Part shown: positions 1 through 8,995 of the stretch, piece after piece
Position numbering within the stretch: position 1 is the stretch's first letter
Layout: every line of letters begins with the position of its first letter
Source of the DNA: Streptomyces adelaidensis
GTDB lineage: Bacteria; Actinomycetota; Actinomycetes; Streptomycetales; Streptomycetaceae
Direction of reading: 5' to 3'
DNA: 64,000 nt
NCBI RefSeq assembly: GCF_016598475.1
Contig: NZ_JAEMUX010000038.1
Location: forward strand, 1 to 64,000
The notes under the pieces: model-generated
The model's database searches: none
What the model was told of the DNA's origin: nothing
What the model saw: the letters and a program-made list of their open reading frames with translations, nothing else
Position numbers and translations under genes: made by a program

Positions 1-39
1 CCGCGAGCCGCGAGCCGCGAGCCGCGAGCCGCGAGCCGC
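1..39. repeat. tandem heptamer repeat
   Basis: Five perfect tandem copies of CCGCGAG plus a partial sixth copy lie at the left edge of the window, just upstream of the first gene. The array may continue to the left. It ends at an in-frame stop (40-42) ahead of the first ORF. No function is evident; it could be slipped-strand DNA or a transcript 5' structure. Confidence 0.9.
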
Positions 40-60
40 TGACCGGCGCGGGAGGCCGGG

Positions 61-1800
61 TTGTTATCAGGGACGGCTGCCGTGTTCGGTAGTCAGCCGC
101 TCCGGGTGCCGGTAGGGCACGACGCGCATCGGTGGAGCACCTTCCACGGCGAACGAACGCTGGTCGTCGCGGCCCGTACGGTCACCTCGACCGTACGGGT
201 GCTCGAAACGCTGCCCGCCCTGCTCCGGGGCGACGGCCGGGTGACCGTCGTCTTCGCCCACGACCCCACGTCCGCGTTCGACGCCGGCGTGCTCGAACTC
301 CTCCGCGACACGGGCTGCCGGGTCATGCCCTGGGAGCAGCTGGGGGACGTCTCCCCCGATCTGATCCTGTCCGCCAGCGAGAACATCGGCGTACCGGAGG
401 GCGACTGCCCGGTGCTGGTGCTGCCGCACGGCGTGGGCTTCCAGAAGTTCGTCCCGGACTCGCGGAGCGCGCGGGACAGGCTCTCCGGTGTCGTACCGGA
501 CTCGCTGCTGGAGACGGGACGTGCCTGGCTGGCCGTCTCGCACCCGGCGCAGGAGGAGCAGTTGCTCACGGCCCATCCGAAGGCCGCGGGACGGACCCTG
601 CTGGTCGGCGACCCATGCTTCGACGAGCTCGTCGGCAGCCGGTCACGCCGGGAGGCGTACCGGCGGGCGCTGGGTGTCGAGGATCATCAGCGGCTGGTCA
701 TGGTCAGTTCGACCTGGGGACCCACTTCGCTGCTGGGCAGCCACCCTGACCTACTCCCCCGGCTCCTCGCGCGGTTGCCCTGCGACGAGTACCGGGTCGG
801 CGCGATCCTGCACCCCAATGTGTGGTCGGCCCATGGGGCATGGCAGGTCCGGACACTGCAGGCCGCCGCCCTGGACGCGGGCCTGCTGCTGATGCCGCCG
901 GTGCACGCCTGGCGGCCCGCGCTGGTGGCGGCGGACGTCCTCGTGGGCGACCACGGATCGGTGACGCTGTACGGCGCGTCGGCCGGCACGCCGGTGCTGT
1001 TGGCCGCGTTCGGCGAGGACGCGGTGCCGGGAACGGCCGTGCACGACATGGCGGCCGTGACACCCCGGCTCGATCCACGCGGGCCGCTGCCGCAGCAGAT
1101 CGAGAAGGTCACACGTGAACACACTCCCGAGCGGTACGCGGCGGTCGCCGAGCAGGCCTTCGCCGAACCGGGCCAGGCCCTCGCCCGGCTCCGCACCGCC
1201 CTCTACCGCCTGCTGAGGCTCCCGGAGCCGTCGTCCGCGCCACCGCCCACCCTGCTGCTCCCGGCGGCGGACCCGCCCGCCTCGCCGGTGAATTCATGGC
1301 ACGTCACCACCGATGTCACGCTGGACGGCGGGGAACCGGCCGTCACCGTGCACCGCTTCCCGTCGGCCGTCTCGGCGTACGCCGCGGCACGACCGGACTC
1401 GGCCGCCTCCTTCACCCACCTGGCGTGTACGGACGACGAGCGCGACCACCGGCTGTTCGAGAGCGCCTCGGTGGTCGTCCGACGGCAGCCCGCGACCACC
1501 TCGGTCGGCGCTCTGCGCTGGATCGGGGACACGCTGGACCGGCTGCCCGGGAGCCTCCTCACGGCGTCGGCCGTGCGTGGTGGCGGCTGGCTGGTCGGGC
1601 TCAGGGACGGCCGGGTGGTGGAGGCGACGGCCACGGGCCCGGTGATGGAGCCCGGCCTGCCGTCCGCCGTCGTCTACGCCTGTCTGCTGGCGGGGCATCC
1701 GCTGGACGGCGCCAGGGTGGCGCTACGGGTGGGTGAGGCGCGGGACGAGGACGTCGTACTGCGTCTTCGCCCCGCCGCACCGGCGGGTTGGTCGCGCTGA
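61..1800 (+). CDS. CDP-glycerol glycerophosphotransferase-like (GT-B fold) hypothetical protein
   Basis: A 579-residue protein without signal peptide or membrane helix. The central part (about residues 90-390) looks like the GT-B fold of CDP-glycerol:glycerophosphotransferase or UDP-GlcNAc epimerase-like enzymes: a HGVGFQK stretch, a WLAVSHPAQ stretch, and a GDHGSVTLYGA motif that resembles the conserved nucleotide-binding C-terminal lobe. The last 180 residues form a separate unrecognised domain. The TTG start at 61 has GGGAGG five bases upstream; a GTG at 82 is a possible alternative. If TTG is used, codon 2 is TTA, which would make translation bldA-dependent. An in-frame stop at 40-42 limits the start. 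It converges on the STAND gene, with 36 bp between them. The substrate is unknown. Confidence 0.7.
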   Translation: MLSGTAAVFGSQPLRVPVGHDAHRWSTFHGERTLVVAARTVTSTVRVLETLPALLRGDGRVTVVFAHDPTSAFDAGVLELLRDTGCRVMPWEQLGDVSPDLILSASENIGVPEGDCPVLVLPHGVGFQKFVPDSRSARDRLSGVVPDSLLETGRAWLAVSHPAQEEQLLTAHPKAAGRTLLVGDPCFDELVGSRSRREAYRRALGVEDHQRLVMVSSTWGPTSLLGSHPDLLPRLLARLPCDEYRVGAILHPNVWSAHGAWQVRTLQAAALDAGLLLMPPVHAWRPALVAADVLVGDHGSVTLYGASAGTPVLLAAFGEDAVPGTAVHDMAAVTPRLDPRGPLPQQIEKVTREHTPERYAAVAEQAFAEPGQALARLRTALYRLLRLPEPSSAPPPTLLLPAADPPASPVNSWHVTTDVTLDGGEPAVTVHRFPSAVSAYAAARPDSAASFTHLACTDDERDHRLFESASVVVRRQPATTSVGALRWIGDTLDRLPGSLLTASAVRGGGWLVGLRDGRVVEATATGPVMEPGLPSAVVYACLLAGHPLDGARVALRVGEARDEDVVLRLRPAAPAGWSR

Positions 1801-1836
1801 AGCGACCGACCGGCGCACGTGGCGCGTCCGGCGGGA

Positions 1837-4347
1837 TCAGCCGTCGAGGTCTTCCAGCCGACGACGGAGGCTCTCCGCCAGCCGGTTGCCCGTCGCCTCG
1901 TGGATCTCGACGGCCCGGCGGAGGGAGTCACGCACGAGAGCCTCGTGTCCTCCCGCGTGTTCCGCGATGTCGGCGAGCTGCACGAGGGCCTGTGCCTCGT
2001 AGTGGGTGGCCTCCTGCTCGCGCAGCGCGCGGGTCGCCTCGCGCAGTTCGCGGATGGCGTCCTCGGTCCCGCCGAGATGGCTGTGTACGACGCCGATGGC
2101 GGCGGTCACCCGGGCGGCCATCCGCAGGTCCGGCTCCGCGCCGGACGCCAGGTCCTGCCGTGCCCGGCACAGGGTGACCATGGCCTCCGTGTGGTCGCCC
2201 CGGGCGTCCAGGGCGCAGCCGAGGAAGTAGGCGGCGATGGCCGCTCCGCGAGGTTCCTCGGCGAGGGCGTTGAGTTCGAGGGAGTACCGGTACGCCTCGG
2301 CGGCGCGGGACGGCTCGAAGAGGTCCCGGTACCGTCCGAGGAACTCCTGCACGGAGGCGCGCAGGACGAGGTGACCGGCCGCCTCCGCACGGGCCACGGC
2401 GGTCTCCAGTTCCACTCGCGCCCGGTCGTTCTCCCCGAGGTCCAGCAGCGGGCGCGACAACAGGCTGCGGAGCCTGGCCTCGGCCGCGGTGGCCTCCGCG
2501 ACCTCGCCCGCCGTCTGGGCCGAGCCCGCGGCGGCCGCGGCCGCGTCGGCACCCAGTTCCAGGGATTCCTTCCAGGCCCCGAGGTAGCGACGGTGCAGGA
2601 ACAGGGCTGTGAACGCCTCGGCCAGTCGCCAGACCAGGGTGTGCAGCCCATGCCGGCCGGCCGTACGCAGTACCGCGAGGATGGCGTGGCGCTCCACGTC
2701 GAGCCAGTCCAGCGGGGGCGGGCCACCGACGGCCACGAAAGGGTCGGTGGCGTCCCGCAGCAGGTCGGACAGGTCGGCGATGCGCAACCGGTCCCGCCTG
2801 AGCGCCCGGTCGGCGAACGCGGTGAGGACGAGGTAGTGCGTGCCCACCCGTTCCGTGAGGGCCGCCTCCTCGCTCGCCGGCTCCTCCGCCACCGCACACT
2901 CCCGGGCGTGCAGGCGTACGAGGTCGTGCATGCGGTACCGGCCGTCGCCCACGGCCTCCACCAGGCTCGCCTTGGCCAGGACGCCCAGCAGGCGTTTCGC
3001 GATCCCGGTGTCGATGTCCGCGGCGACGGCGGCCACGCCGGCGTCGAACGTGCCGATCGGCAGCCACCCGAGCAGTCGGTGGAGCCGGGCGGCATCGGGC
3101 GGCAGCAGCCGGTAGGCGGAACCCAGCACAGCGGACACCGAGAACTCCTCTCCTTCGAGTGTCATCCGGGCCAGCCGGTCGGCCTCGTCGTCCAGCTCCG
3201 CGGTCAGCGCCGCCATGGTCAGGCCGTCCTCGGCGGCCAGCCGCGCCGCCACGATCTGCAGGGCGACGGGCAGTCCGCCGCACAGCTCGACCAGGCGTTC
3301 CGCGGCCCGTGGTTCGGCCTCGACCGCCTCCGCGCCGAGACGGTCCGTCAGCAGCGCCAGCCCGCCGTGCGCGTCAAACGGCCTGACCGGGATCAACCGG
3401 ACCCCGTCCATGGCCAGTTCACCCAGCCGGCCCTGGCTCGTGACCAGTACGGCGCTGCCCGGTCCCTTGGGGATCAGCGCCCGCACCTGTGCGGGCTGGT
3501 CGACGTCGTCGAGGACCAGCAGGAAACGCCGGTTCGCCGAGCAGGACCGGTACAGGTTGGTCCGCTCCGCGAGCGAACCCGGAATGCCGTCGTCGCTGCC
3601 CAGCATCGTCCTCAGACACATGGCGAGGGCCTCGGACACATCCCCGCCGGCGGCGGCCACCTGCCCGAACTGGGCACGCAGGGCCGCGTAGTCCACGTAC
3701 AACTGTCCGTCCGGGAACAGCCCCTGGGCCTGGTGCGCCCACTGCCGGGCCATGGTGCGCTTGCCGACGCCCGGAAGCCCGTGCAGTACGCCGACACCGA
3801 CGGATCCGGAGGCACCGGCTCGCGCACCGAGCGCCCTGTCGAGCACAGCCAGGTCGGCTGTCCGGTTACTGAACGGGGCTGTCACGGAAGGGACTTGGTC
3901 GGGTCTGGCGGGAACGCCCGACGAGGACGGCGGTGCCGACGGGACGTTGAAGGTGATGTCACCGTGGATGTGCGATCCGTGGAAGGCCGGGCCGTGGTAG
4001 ACGCCCCCGGCGACCAGGTTGACGAAGGTGCGGGACGCGTCCGGTGCCAGCTCGGACAGCAGTGCGGCCAGTTCCGCGGCGGCACCGGGATCGTCCCGGA
4101 ACACCTCCTCCAGCCGCTGCCGCCAGCGGGCTCGGACCTCGGCCTGGGTGCTCGCGTCGCCCGCCGCCCGTGCGCTGCCCAACTCCTCGCTCGACGCCTG
4201 GAGTTCTCCCTCGACGCCGTCGCCCGAGGGCCGGCGTCCGAAGAACCGGGCCAGTCCGCGTTTCGCGCCCTCCCACGACTCCGACACCATCAGCCCGACC
4301 AGCGTCGTCGCCCCCGATGCGGCAAGTGCCGCCAACTCGGCTTCCAC
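1837..4347 (-). CDS. STAND/NB-ARC NTPase with C-terminal TPR-like repeats
   Basis: An 836-residue signalling NTPase. The N-terminus (about 1-110) is a helical domain of the kind used for recruitment or effector association. It is followed by a short Gly/His-rich beta-type linker (about 113-134) common in actinobacterial STAND proteins. The NTPase has Walker A GLPGVGKRT (190-198), Walker B LLVLDDV (about 276-282), a sensor VLVTSQ (about 300-305) and the NB-ARC motif GGLPVAL (about 358-364). A winged-helix region follows (MHDLVRLHA motif near 480), and helical TPR-like repeats run from about 540 to the C-terminus. Family knowledge: such proteins oligomerise on ligand sensing by the repeats and switch on an N-terminal or partner effector; many are phage-defence or developmental regulators. 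No obvious toxic effector is fused, so the output is unknown. The gene stands alone, convergent with the upstream gene. Confidence 0.85.
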   Translation of the reverse strand: MEAELAALAASGATTLVGLMVSESWEGAKRGLARFFGRRPSGDGVEGELQASSEELGSARAAGDASTQAEVRARWRQRLEEVFRDDPGAAAELAALLSELAPDASRTFVNLVAGGVYHGPAFHGSHIHGDITFNVPSAPPSSSGVPARPDQVPSVTAPFSNRTADLAVLDRALGARAGASGSVGVGVLHGLPGVGKRTMARQWAHQAQGLFPDGQLYVDYAALRAQFGQVAAAGGDVSEALAMCLRTMLGSDDGIPGSLAERTNLYRSCSANRRFLLVLDDVDQPAQVRALIPKGPGSAVLVTSQGRLGELAMDGVRLIPVRPFDAHGGLALLTDRLGAEAVEAEPRAAERLVELCGGLPVALQIVAARLAAEDGLTMAALTAELDDEADRLARMTLEGEEFSVSAVLGSAYRLLPPDAARLHRLLGWLPIGTFDAGVAAVAADIDTGIAKRLLGVLAKASLVEAVGDGRYRMHDLVRLHARECAVAEEPASEEAALTERVGTHYLVLTAFADRALRRDRLRIADLSDLLRDATDPFVAVGGPPPLDWLDVERHAILAVLRTAGRHGLHTLVWRLAEAFTALFLHRRYLGAWKESLELGADAAAAAAGSAQTAGEVAEATAAEARLRSLLSRPLLDLGENDRARVELETAVARAEAAGHLVLRASVQEFLGRYRDLFEPSRAAEAYRYSLELNALAEEPRGAAIAAYFLGCALDARGDHTEAMVTLCRARQDLASGAEPDLRMAARVTAAIGVVHSHLGGTEDAIRELREATRALREQEATHYEAQALVQLADIAEHAGGHEALVRDSLRRAVEIHEATGNRLAESLRRRLEDLDG

Positions 4348-4534
4348 ACAGACCCCTTCACGCGTCCAGCCCCGCAGGGCAGCCGGACACCAACCGTAGA
4401 GAGATCTTGAACGCTTGCCCAGCCCGGCTCGCTGGGCGTCCGGGGTCCGCTTCCCCCGACAACGGGTCTCGCGTCATGACCATGCCAGACCTCTTGACCG
4501 TGAATCGTTTCACTGCTTCTGTGGGAAGGCTGTC

Positions 4535-4548
4535 TGGGAGCGCTCCCA
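4535..4548. promoter_or_regulatory. CebR-type LacI-family operator
   Basis: The perfect palindrome TGGGAGCGCTCCCA ends 22 bp before the ATG of the secreted esterase. It matches the known consensus for CebR, the cellooligosaccharide-sensing LacI repressor of Streptomyces. A weaker palindrome, GTGAA-N4-TTCAC, lies upstream at 4500-4513. This suggests repression in the absence of cello-oligosaccharides. Confidence 0.85.
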
Positions 4549-4570
4549 CATCCGGTGAGAAAGGATCCCC

Positions 4571-6562
4571 ATGCAGACCACCCCCCACATGGCCGCACGA
4601 GGCATCGCGGCCACCCTCACAGTCGTCCTCGTCGCCTGTCTGCTGTCCCTGGCCGGAGTCACCCGGGCCCATGCCGCGCCGGGCGACGGCTCGGTGTCCG
4701 ACCCCCACCTCGCCTATGTCGGCCGCTGGGACACGAGTTCGGGCACGACGGCCGTGGCCGGCTGGACCGGCGCGTATGTACAGACCTCCTTCACCGGCAC
4801 CACGGTGAAGGTGAAGGCCCGGGACGCGGTCAACTTCTACGTGAGCATCGACGGCGGCCCCGACGTGTTCCACGCGGGCGTGCGCGGCACCGTGAACCTC
4901 ACGCCCCAGCCTCTGCCGTCGGGCACCCACACTCTGCGGATCGCCTACCGCTCCGGGGACACCGTCTTCCAGGGCCTGGTCCTGGACTCCGGTGCCCGAA
5001 CGGTCGCGCCGAGTGCGGCGTCCGGCCTGATCGAGTTCGTCGGCGACTCCATCACCGCCGGCGCCCTCACCGACCGCCTGGCGCTGGACTCGTACGCCTG
5101 GAAGACCGGTGAGCGGCTGGGGATGCGGCACACACAGATCGCCCGGGCCGGCTACTGCCTGGTCGGGCAGTCCGGATGCACCGGTCTGGGCGGCCAGTTC
5201 TTCAAGTCGGCCAGCTCCGGTGGCACGGACTGGGACTTCTCCCGCTATCGGGCGAGCGCGGTCGTCGTCAACCTCGGCACCAACGACATCGGACACGGCG
5301 TGTCCGGCGCCGCGTTCCAGGCGGCGTACACCGCCTTCCTGCGCGACATCCGCGCCAAGTACCCGGACGCGGTCCTCTTCGCGGTGCAGACCCTCAAGAA
5401 GCGGTACGTCACCGAGACCAGGGCCGCCGTCGCCGCGCGCACCGGCGCCGGTGACACACGGGTCCGCTACGTCGACACGACCGGCTGGCTCACCGACGGC
5501 ACCGACTACGAGGACGGCAACGGGCACCCCAACGAGGCCGGCCACACCAAGTTCGCGGCCCGCCTGGCCCCCGTGATCAGCGCCGCCCTGAACGGCAACA
5601 CCACCCGTTCCGTCGAGGCCGCGGCCCCCGGCCAGCCCGGCGACCCGAACATCAAGTTCGTCGGACGCTGGGACACGGCCGCCTCCACCACCGCGTACAC
5701 GCCCTACTGGGCGGGCGCGTACTACCGCGTCGGGTTCACCGGCCGGACGGTCCAGTTGAAGCAGCGCGGCACGATCGACTTCTGGGCGCGGATCGACGAC
5801 GGGCCCGTGAAGTTCTACGACGACGTCAAGGGGACGGTGAACCTGACTCCGACCGCTCTGTCGGCCGGCCGTCACACGCTCCAGGTCACCTACCAGGTGG
5901 TCGCGGGCTCCTACCGTGGCGACGCCGTCTTCCAGGGCCTGGTCCTCGACAGCGGGGCGACCACCTTCGCACCGTCCGCGCCGGGCAGGCTGATCGAGTT
6001 CGTCGGCGACTCGATCACCGTGGGCACGACGACCTCGCAGAACGCCCGTACCGCCTACGGGTGGCTGATCGGGGAGCGGCTGGGCACCGAGCACACGCAG
6101 ATCGCCCAGGGTGGCGCCTGTCTCGTCGCCGCGGCGGACGGCTGTGTGGGCCTGGAGCGGCAGTTCACCAAGCTCAACCCCAACGCGGCGACCCCCGACT
6201 GGGACGCCTCCCGCTACCGGGCCGACGCGGTCGTCATCAATCTCGGCACCAACGACGTGGGGCACGGGGTGAGTTCGGCGCAGTTCCAGTCGGCCTACAG
6301 CAGCCTGCTGCGCAAGGTCCGTGCCGCCCATCCACAGGCATGGATCTTCGCGTTGGAGACCTTCCGCGGACGGTATGTCCCGCAGACCGAGGCGGCCGTC
6401 CGGGTGGCGACCGAGGGCGGTGACTCCCGGGTCTCCTTCGTCGACACCACGGGCTGGCTGGCCTCCGGCGACCTCACCGACTCGGTCCACCCCAACGACC
6501 AGGGCCACCGCGCCATCGCCGACCGCCTCGCGCCGGTCATCGCCGCCAGGATCGGGGGCTGA
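4571..6562 (+). CDS. secreted tandem SGNH/CE2-like carbohydrate esterase
   Basis: A 663-residue exported protein. The N-terminal signal peptide ends near AHA-AP (about residue 36). Two copies of the same module follow. Each has a beta-sandwich starting with a GRWD motif, then an SGNH hydrolase domain. Module 1 has FVGDSITAG (nucleophile Ser), NLGTNDIGHG and a GHPNEAGH His block. Module 2 has FVGDSITVG, NLGTNDVGHG and VHPNDQGH. Both catalytic sets look complete. This order matches carbohydrate esterase family 2 (acetylxylan or acetylglucomannan esterases); the tandem duplication is unusual. AAAGGA lies six bases before the ATG. A CebR-type operator sits immediately upstream, so the enzyme probably acts on plant cell wall polysaccharide and is induced by cello-oligosaccharides. 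Exact substrate is inferred. Confidence 0.85.
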   Translation: MQTTPHMAARGIAATLTVVLVACLLSLAGVTRAHAAPGDGSVSDPHLAYVGRWDTSSGTTAVAGWTGAYVQTSFTGTTVKVKARDAVNFYVSIDGGPDVFHAGVRGTVNLTPQPLPSGTHTLRIAYRSGDTVFQGLVLDSGARTVAPSAASGLIEFVGDSITAGALTDRLALDSYAWKTGERLGMRHTQIARAGYCLVGQSGCTGLGGQFFKSASSGGTDWDFSRYRASAVVVNLGTNDIGHGVSGAAFQAAYTAFLRDIRAKYPDAVLFAVQTLKKRYVTETRAAVAARTGAGDTRVRYVDTTGWLTDGTDYEDGNGHPNEAGHTKFAARLAPVISAALNGNTTRSVEAAAPGQPGDPNIKFVGRWDTAASTTAYTPYWAGAYYRVGFTGRTVQLKQRGTIDFWARIDDGPVKFYDDVKGTVNLTPTALSAGRHTLQVTYQVVAGSYRGDAVFQGLVLDSGATTFAPSAPGRLIEFVGDSITVGTTTSQNARTAYGWLIGERLGTEHTQIAQGGACLVAAADGCVGLERQFTKLNPNAATPDWDASRYRADAVVINLGTNDVGHGVSSAQFQSAYSSLLRKVRAAHPQAWIFALETFRGRYVPQTEAAVRVATEGGDSRVSFVDTTGWLASGDLTDSVHPNDQGHRAIADRLAPVIAARIGG

Positions 6563-6702
6563 CCGGCGGCTGACCGGCGCAGGCACGGGCTCCGACGTCC
6601 GTCCCCGGCCCCCGGCTCCGGCTCCGGCTCCGCCCACCATGTGACGACCCGTACATGCGCTGTCCGCACCCACCGCTCGCCGGTCCGGGTGCGGGCAGCC
6701 TC

Positions 6703-6835
6703 TCACGGCAGCAGTCCCGTCCGGCGGGCCGCCGTGACGGCTTCGAAACGGGTGCGGGTGCCGAGCTTGCGCATCACCGAGCGCAGATAGCCCTTCACGG
6801 TCTCCAGGCCGATGTCGAGCCGGTCGGAGAGTGAC
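6703..6835 (-). pseudogene. LuxR-family regulator, C-terminal HTH remnant
   Basis: Read on the minus strand, this short stretch encodes the last ~43 residues of a LuxR/GerE helix-turn-helix regulator, including the recognition-helix motif LETVKGYLRSVMRKLG and a normal TGLLP C-terminus with stop. Upstream coding sequence is missing: at about 6835 the sequence changes abruptly into the body of an oppositely oriented SCO6745-family gene. The ATG of the long plus-strand ORF (6812) lies inside this antisense remnant, so that start cannot be native. This is a two-sided truncation at one junction. Confidence 0.7.
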
Positions 6836-7678
6836 CTCCTTGAGCCGTACCACGCGGTGCTCCATTACGCGCCCCAGGTGCGGGAGGCGTTCGGGGACAT
6901 CGGCCTCAAGGGCGGCTGGCGCTGCTACTTCGCCGGACGCGCCGCCCCGCTCGGCCGTGTCCCGGCGGCCGTGGTCACCGCTCTCTTCCACCACTTCAAG
7001 CCGAGCCTGGTCGCACAGGCGATTCCCTCCGTATGGGAGACGGTGACCCCCGAGGAGGCGGTGGCCGCTCGGCTGGCCGGCGTGGACGCGGCGCTGCGCT
7101 CGCTGCTGGGCGACGCGGTCGACGGTCCGGAGCTCGCCGAGGCCGCGTCGCTCGCTGCGACCGCCGCCTCCGCCTGCGGCGCCCCGGGCCGGCCGCTCTG
7201 CGCGGCCAACTCCGCTCTGGAGCTCCCGGCGCCGCCCCACCTGGCGCTGTGGCAGGCGGCGACCACCCTGCGCGAGCACCGGGGCGACGGGCACGTCGCC
7301 GCCCTGACGCATGCCGGATTCGACGGGGTCGAGGCGCTTGTGACGATCACCGCGGCCGGGGGCGAGGTCCGCGAGAGCATCCAGGCGCGCCGTGGCTGGA
7401 CGGACGAGGAGTGGGCCGCCGGCCAGCGGCGACTGCGCGAGCGCGGACTGCTGGACCAGGCCGGGGAACTCACGGTCGGGGGCCGCGCGGCCCGCGACCG
7501 GGTGGAGGAATACACCGACCGTCTCGCCGCGCCGCCCTGGAACGCCCTCGACGCACACGGCCCACACGGCACCCAGGGCACGGACCGGCTGTACGCGCTG
7601 CTCCAGCCGATCAGCGAACGCATCGTCCACGGGCTCGGAATTCCCTTACCCGTGGCCGCGAAGGCCTTCGACGACTGA
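6812..7678 (+). pseudogene. SCO6745-family helix-turn-helix protein, 5'-truncated
   Basis: From LEPYHAVLHYAP (about 6836) to the stop, the protein resembles the SCO6745/SalK family of ~290-residue actinobacterial proteins: the conserved GLKGGWRCYFAGRAAP block, repeated alanine-rich helices, and a C-terminal winged-helix-like segment with RRGWTDEEW. The family usually has about 10-15 residues before LEPYHA. Here they are replaced by antisense LuxR sequence, so the native start and promoter are gone. The reading frame is otherwise intact for 288 codons and could still be expressed from the accidental ATG at 6812. It carries a TTA codon near the end (7646-7648). Function of the family is unknown; SalK is linked to antibiotic regulation. 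Confidence 0.65.
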
Positions 7679-8073
7679 CTCCCGTGCCGCGCAGGAGGAC
7701 GACACCCCCACCCACCCGCCCGGCGGAACACGTGACCCACCCGAACGACCCGGGCACCCCGGTCCCGTACGCCCTCGGTGCCTCGACCGATCCGTGCCGG
7801 CGCCATGCGTCGTCACCACGCACTTCGTCGGCAACCACACGGTCCGGCTGTCCGGAGACGACGCCACGGACAAGGAACGGACCGGGGTCGTCCTGGACAC
7901 GGCCGCCCTGGCACTCCCGCACACCATGAGCAACCGCGTGCAGCGGCCGGTGCGGCATTCACCACACCGTTCGCCACCCACGCTCGCAGCGACAACGGCA
8001 CGACTCCCGCACGAAGCCCGCGCAGTTGTCGGGCAGGGGCGCGGACAGGCCCCAGGTACACCAAGGAAGCCGT
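7679..8073. other. 395-bp region without an intact gene; possible SnoaL-like remnant
   Basis: No ORF with convincing start and codon pattern was found. At about 7815-7880 the plus strand reads TTHFVGNHTVRLSGDDATD, which resembles a SnoaL/NTF2-like core strand pair, then continues into unrelated sequence. This would fit the gene decay on both sides, but the match is short. A purine-rich RBS (AAGGAAG, 8063-8069) at the right end belongs to the next ORF. Confidence 0.35.
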
Positions 8074-8527
8074 ATGACAGCGAAATCTCCCCCCACTTCG
8101 GACGACGACCGCCAGGTCAGGCGTGCGATCACGGCGTTGCGGGACTCCACCGGCGTGGATCTCGCCTTCGGTGGCGTCGTGGTCAGAGGGCGGCACGCGC
8201 AGCTCACCGAGTTCACCGGGAACGCCACCGGTGCCCTGTTCGGGCTGACGCTGGGTTTCGGCATGGGGCTCGGCGGCAAAGCGGTCGCCCTGCACCGGCC
8301 CATCGCTGTCAATGACTACGCGAACTCCAAGCGGATCAGCCATCACTACGACTTCATGGTCGCCGCGGAGGGTATCCATGCCGTCATAGCGGCACCGGTG
8401 GTGGTGAACCGGACGGTGCGGGCGGTCATGTACGGCGCGGTCCGTCAGTCCGTCGGGCTGGGCGACCGGACGGTCGACGCCGTCATGCAGGCCGCCCGCG
8501 GACTGGAACAGACCCTGGCGGTGCGGG
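8074..8527 (+). pseudogene. GAF-domain transcriptional regulator, N-terminal part only
   Basis: Starts at ATG 8074 after AAGGAAG. About 150 residues form a GAF domain of the type found at the N-terminus of actinobacterial GAF/HTH regulators: the FGGVV, LTEFTGNATGAL, GLGGKAVAL, DYANSKRISHHYD and AAPVVVN blocks in order. The C-terminal HTH is absent. After LEQTLAVR (about 8527) the frame runs into nonsense that is a frame-shifted reading of an epimerase. The GAF part is therefore fused by a deletion to the next remnant. Confidence 0.65.
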
Positions 8528-8827
8528 TTCCTGATCGACCGGGACGATGTCGCCGGCCCGGTGAATCTCGCCGCTCCCGCGCCCCTGCCGCAACGCGAAC
8601 TCATGCGCGCCCTGCGCGCCGCACGGGGCATCCCCGTCGGGCTGCCCGCGACGAAGTGGATGGCCGAGATCGGCGCCCTCGTCCTGCGCACGGACACCGA
8701 GCTGCTCCTGAAAAGCCGCCGCGTCGTCCCCGGCCGCCTGCTCGAGGCCGGCTTCACCTTCGACCACCCCGGCTGGCCGGAAGCCGCTGGCGATCTCGTA
8801 CGGCGCGTGCGGGACCGACGCGACTGA
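8528..8827 (+). pseudogene. TIGR01777-family NAD-dependent epimerase, C-terminal remnant
   Basis: About 99 residues from FLIDRDDVAGPVNL to the stop match the C-terminus (including the DUF1731 part) of YfcH/TIGR01777 epimerases: PVNLAAPAPLPQRELMRALR, then LLLKSRRVVPGRLLEAGF and FDHPGWPEA. The NAD-binding Rossmann half (about 200 residues) is missing. The frame differs from that of the upstream GAF fragment, so the two are joined out of frame near 8527. No native start codon is present. Confidence 0.7.
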
Positions 8828-8995
8828 ACCGGCCCGGCCGAGCGGCCGCCGCGTGACCGCGAGAGCGGAGTACTACAGTCCGGCGGAACGCCACAGTCCG
8901 ACAGGCGACCTGTTCCGGGGATGGTGCCGCACCGGCCGTACGGCAAGGATGCTCCCTCGCACGACACACCACCGTGGATCGGAGGGGTCGTTCCG

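Noticed and set aside
1819..4410. 863-codon ORF on the plus strand
   Set aside because: Shadow of the STAND gene, which carries the Walker motifs on the other strand.
4358..7630. 1090-codon ORF on the minus strand
   Set aside because: Antisense to the tandem SGNH esterase and the SCO6745 remnant; Gly/Arg-rich shadow translation.
7813..8967. 384-codon minus-strand ORF
   Set aside because: Antisense to the GAF and epimerase remnants, which match known families on the plus strand.
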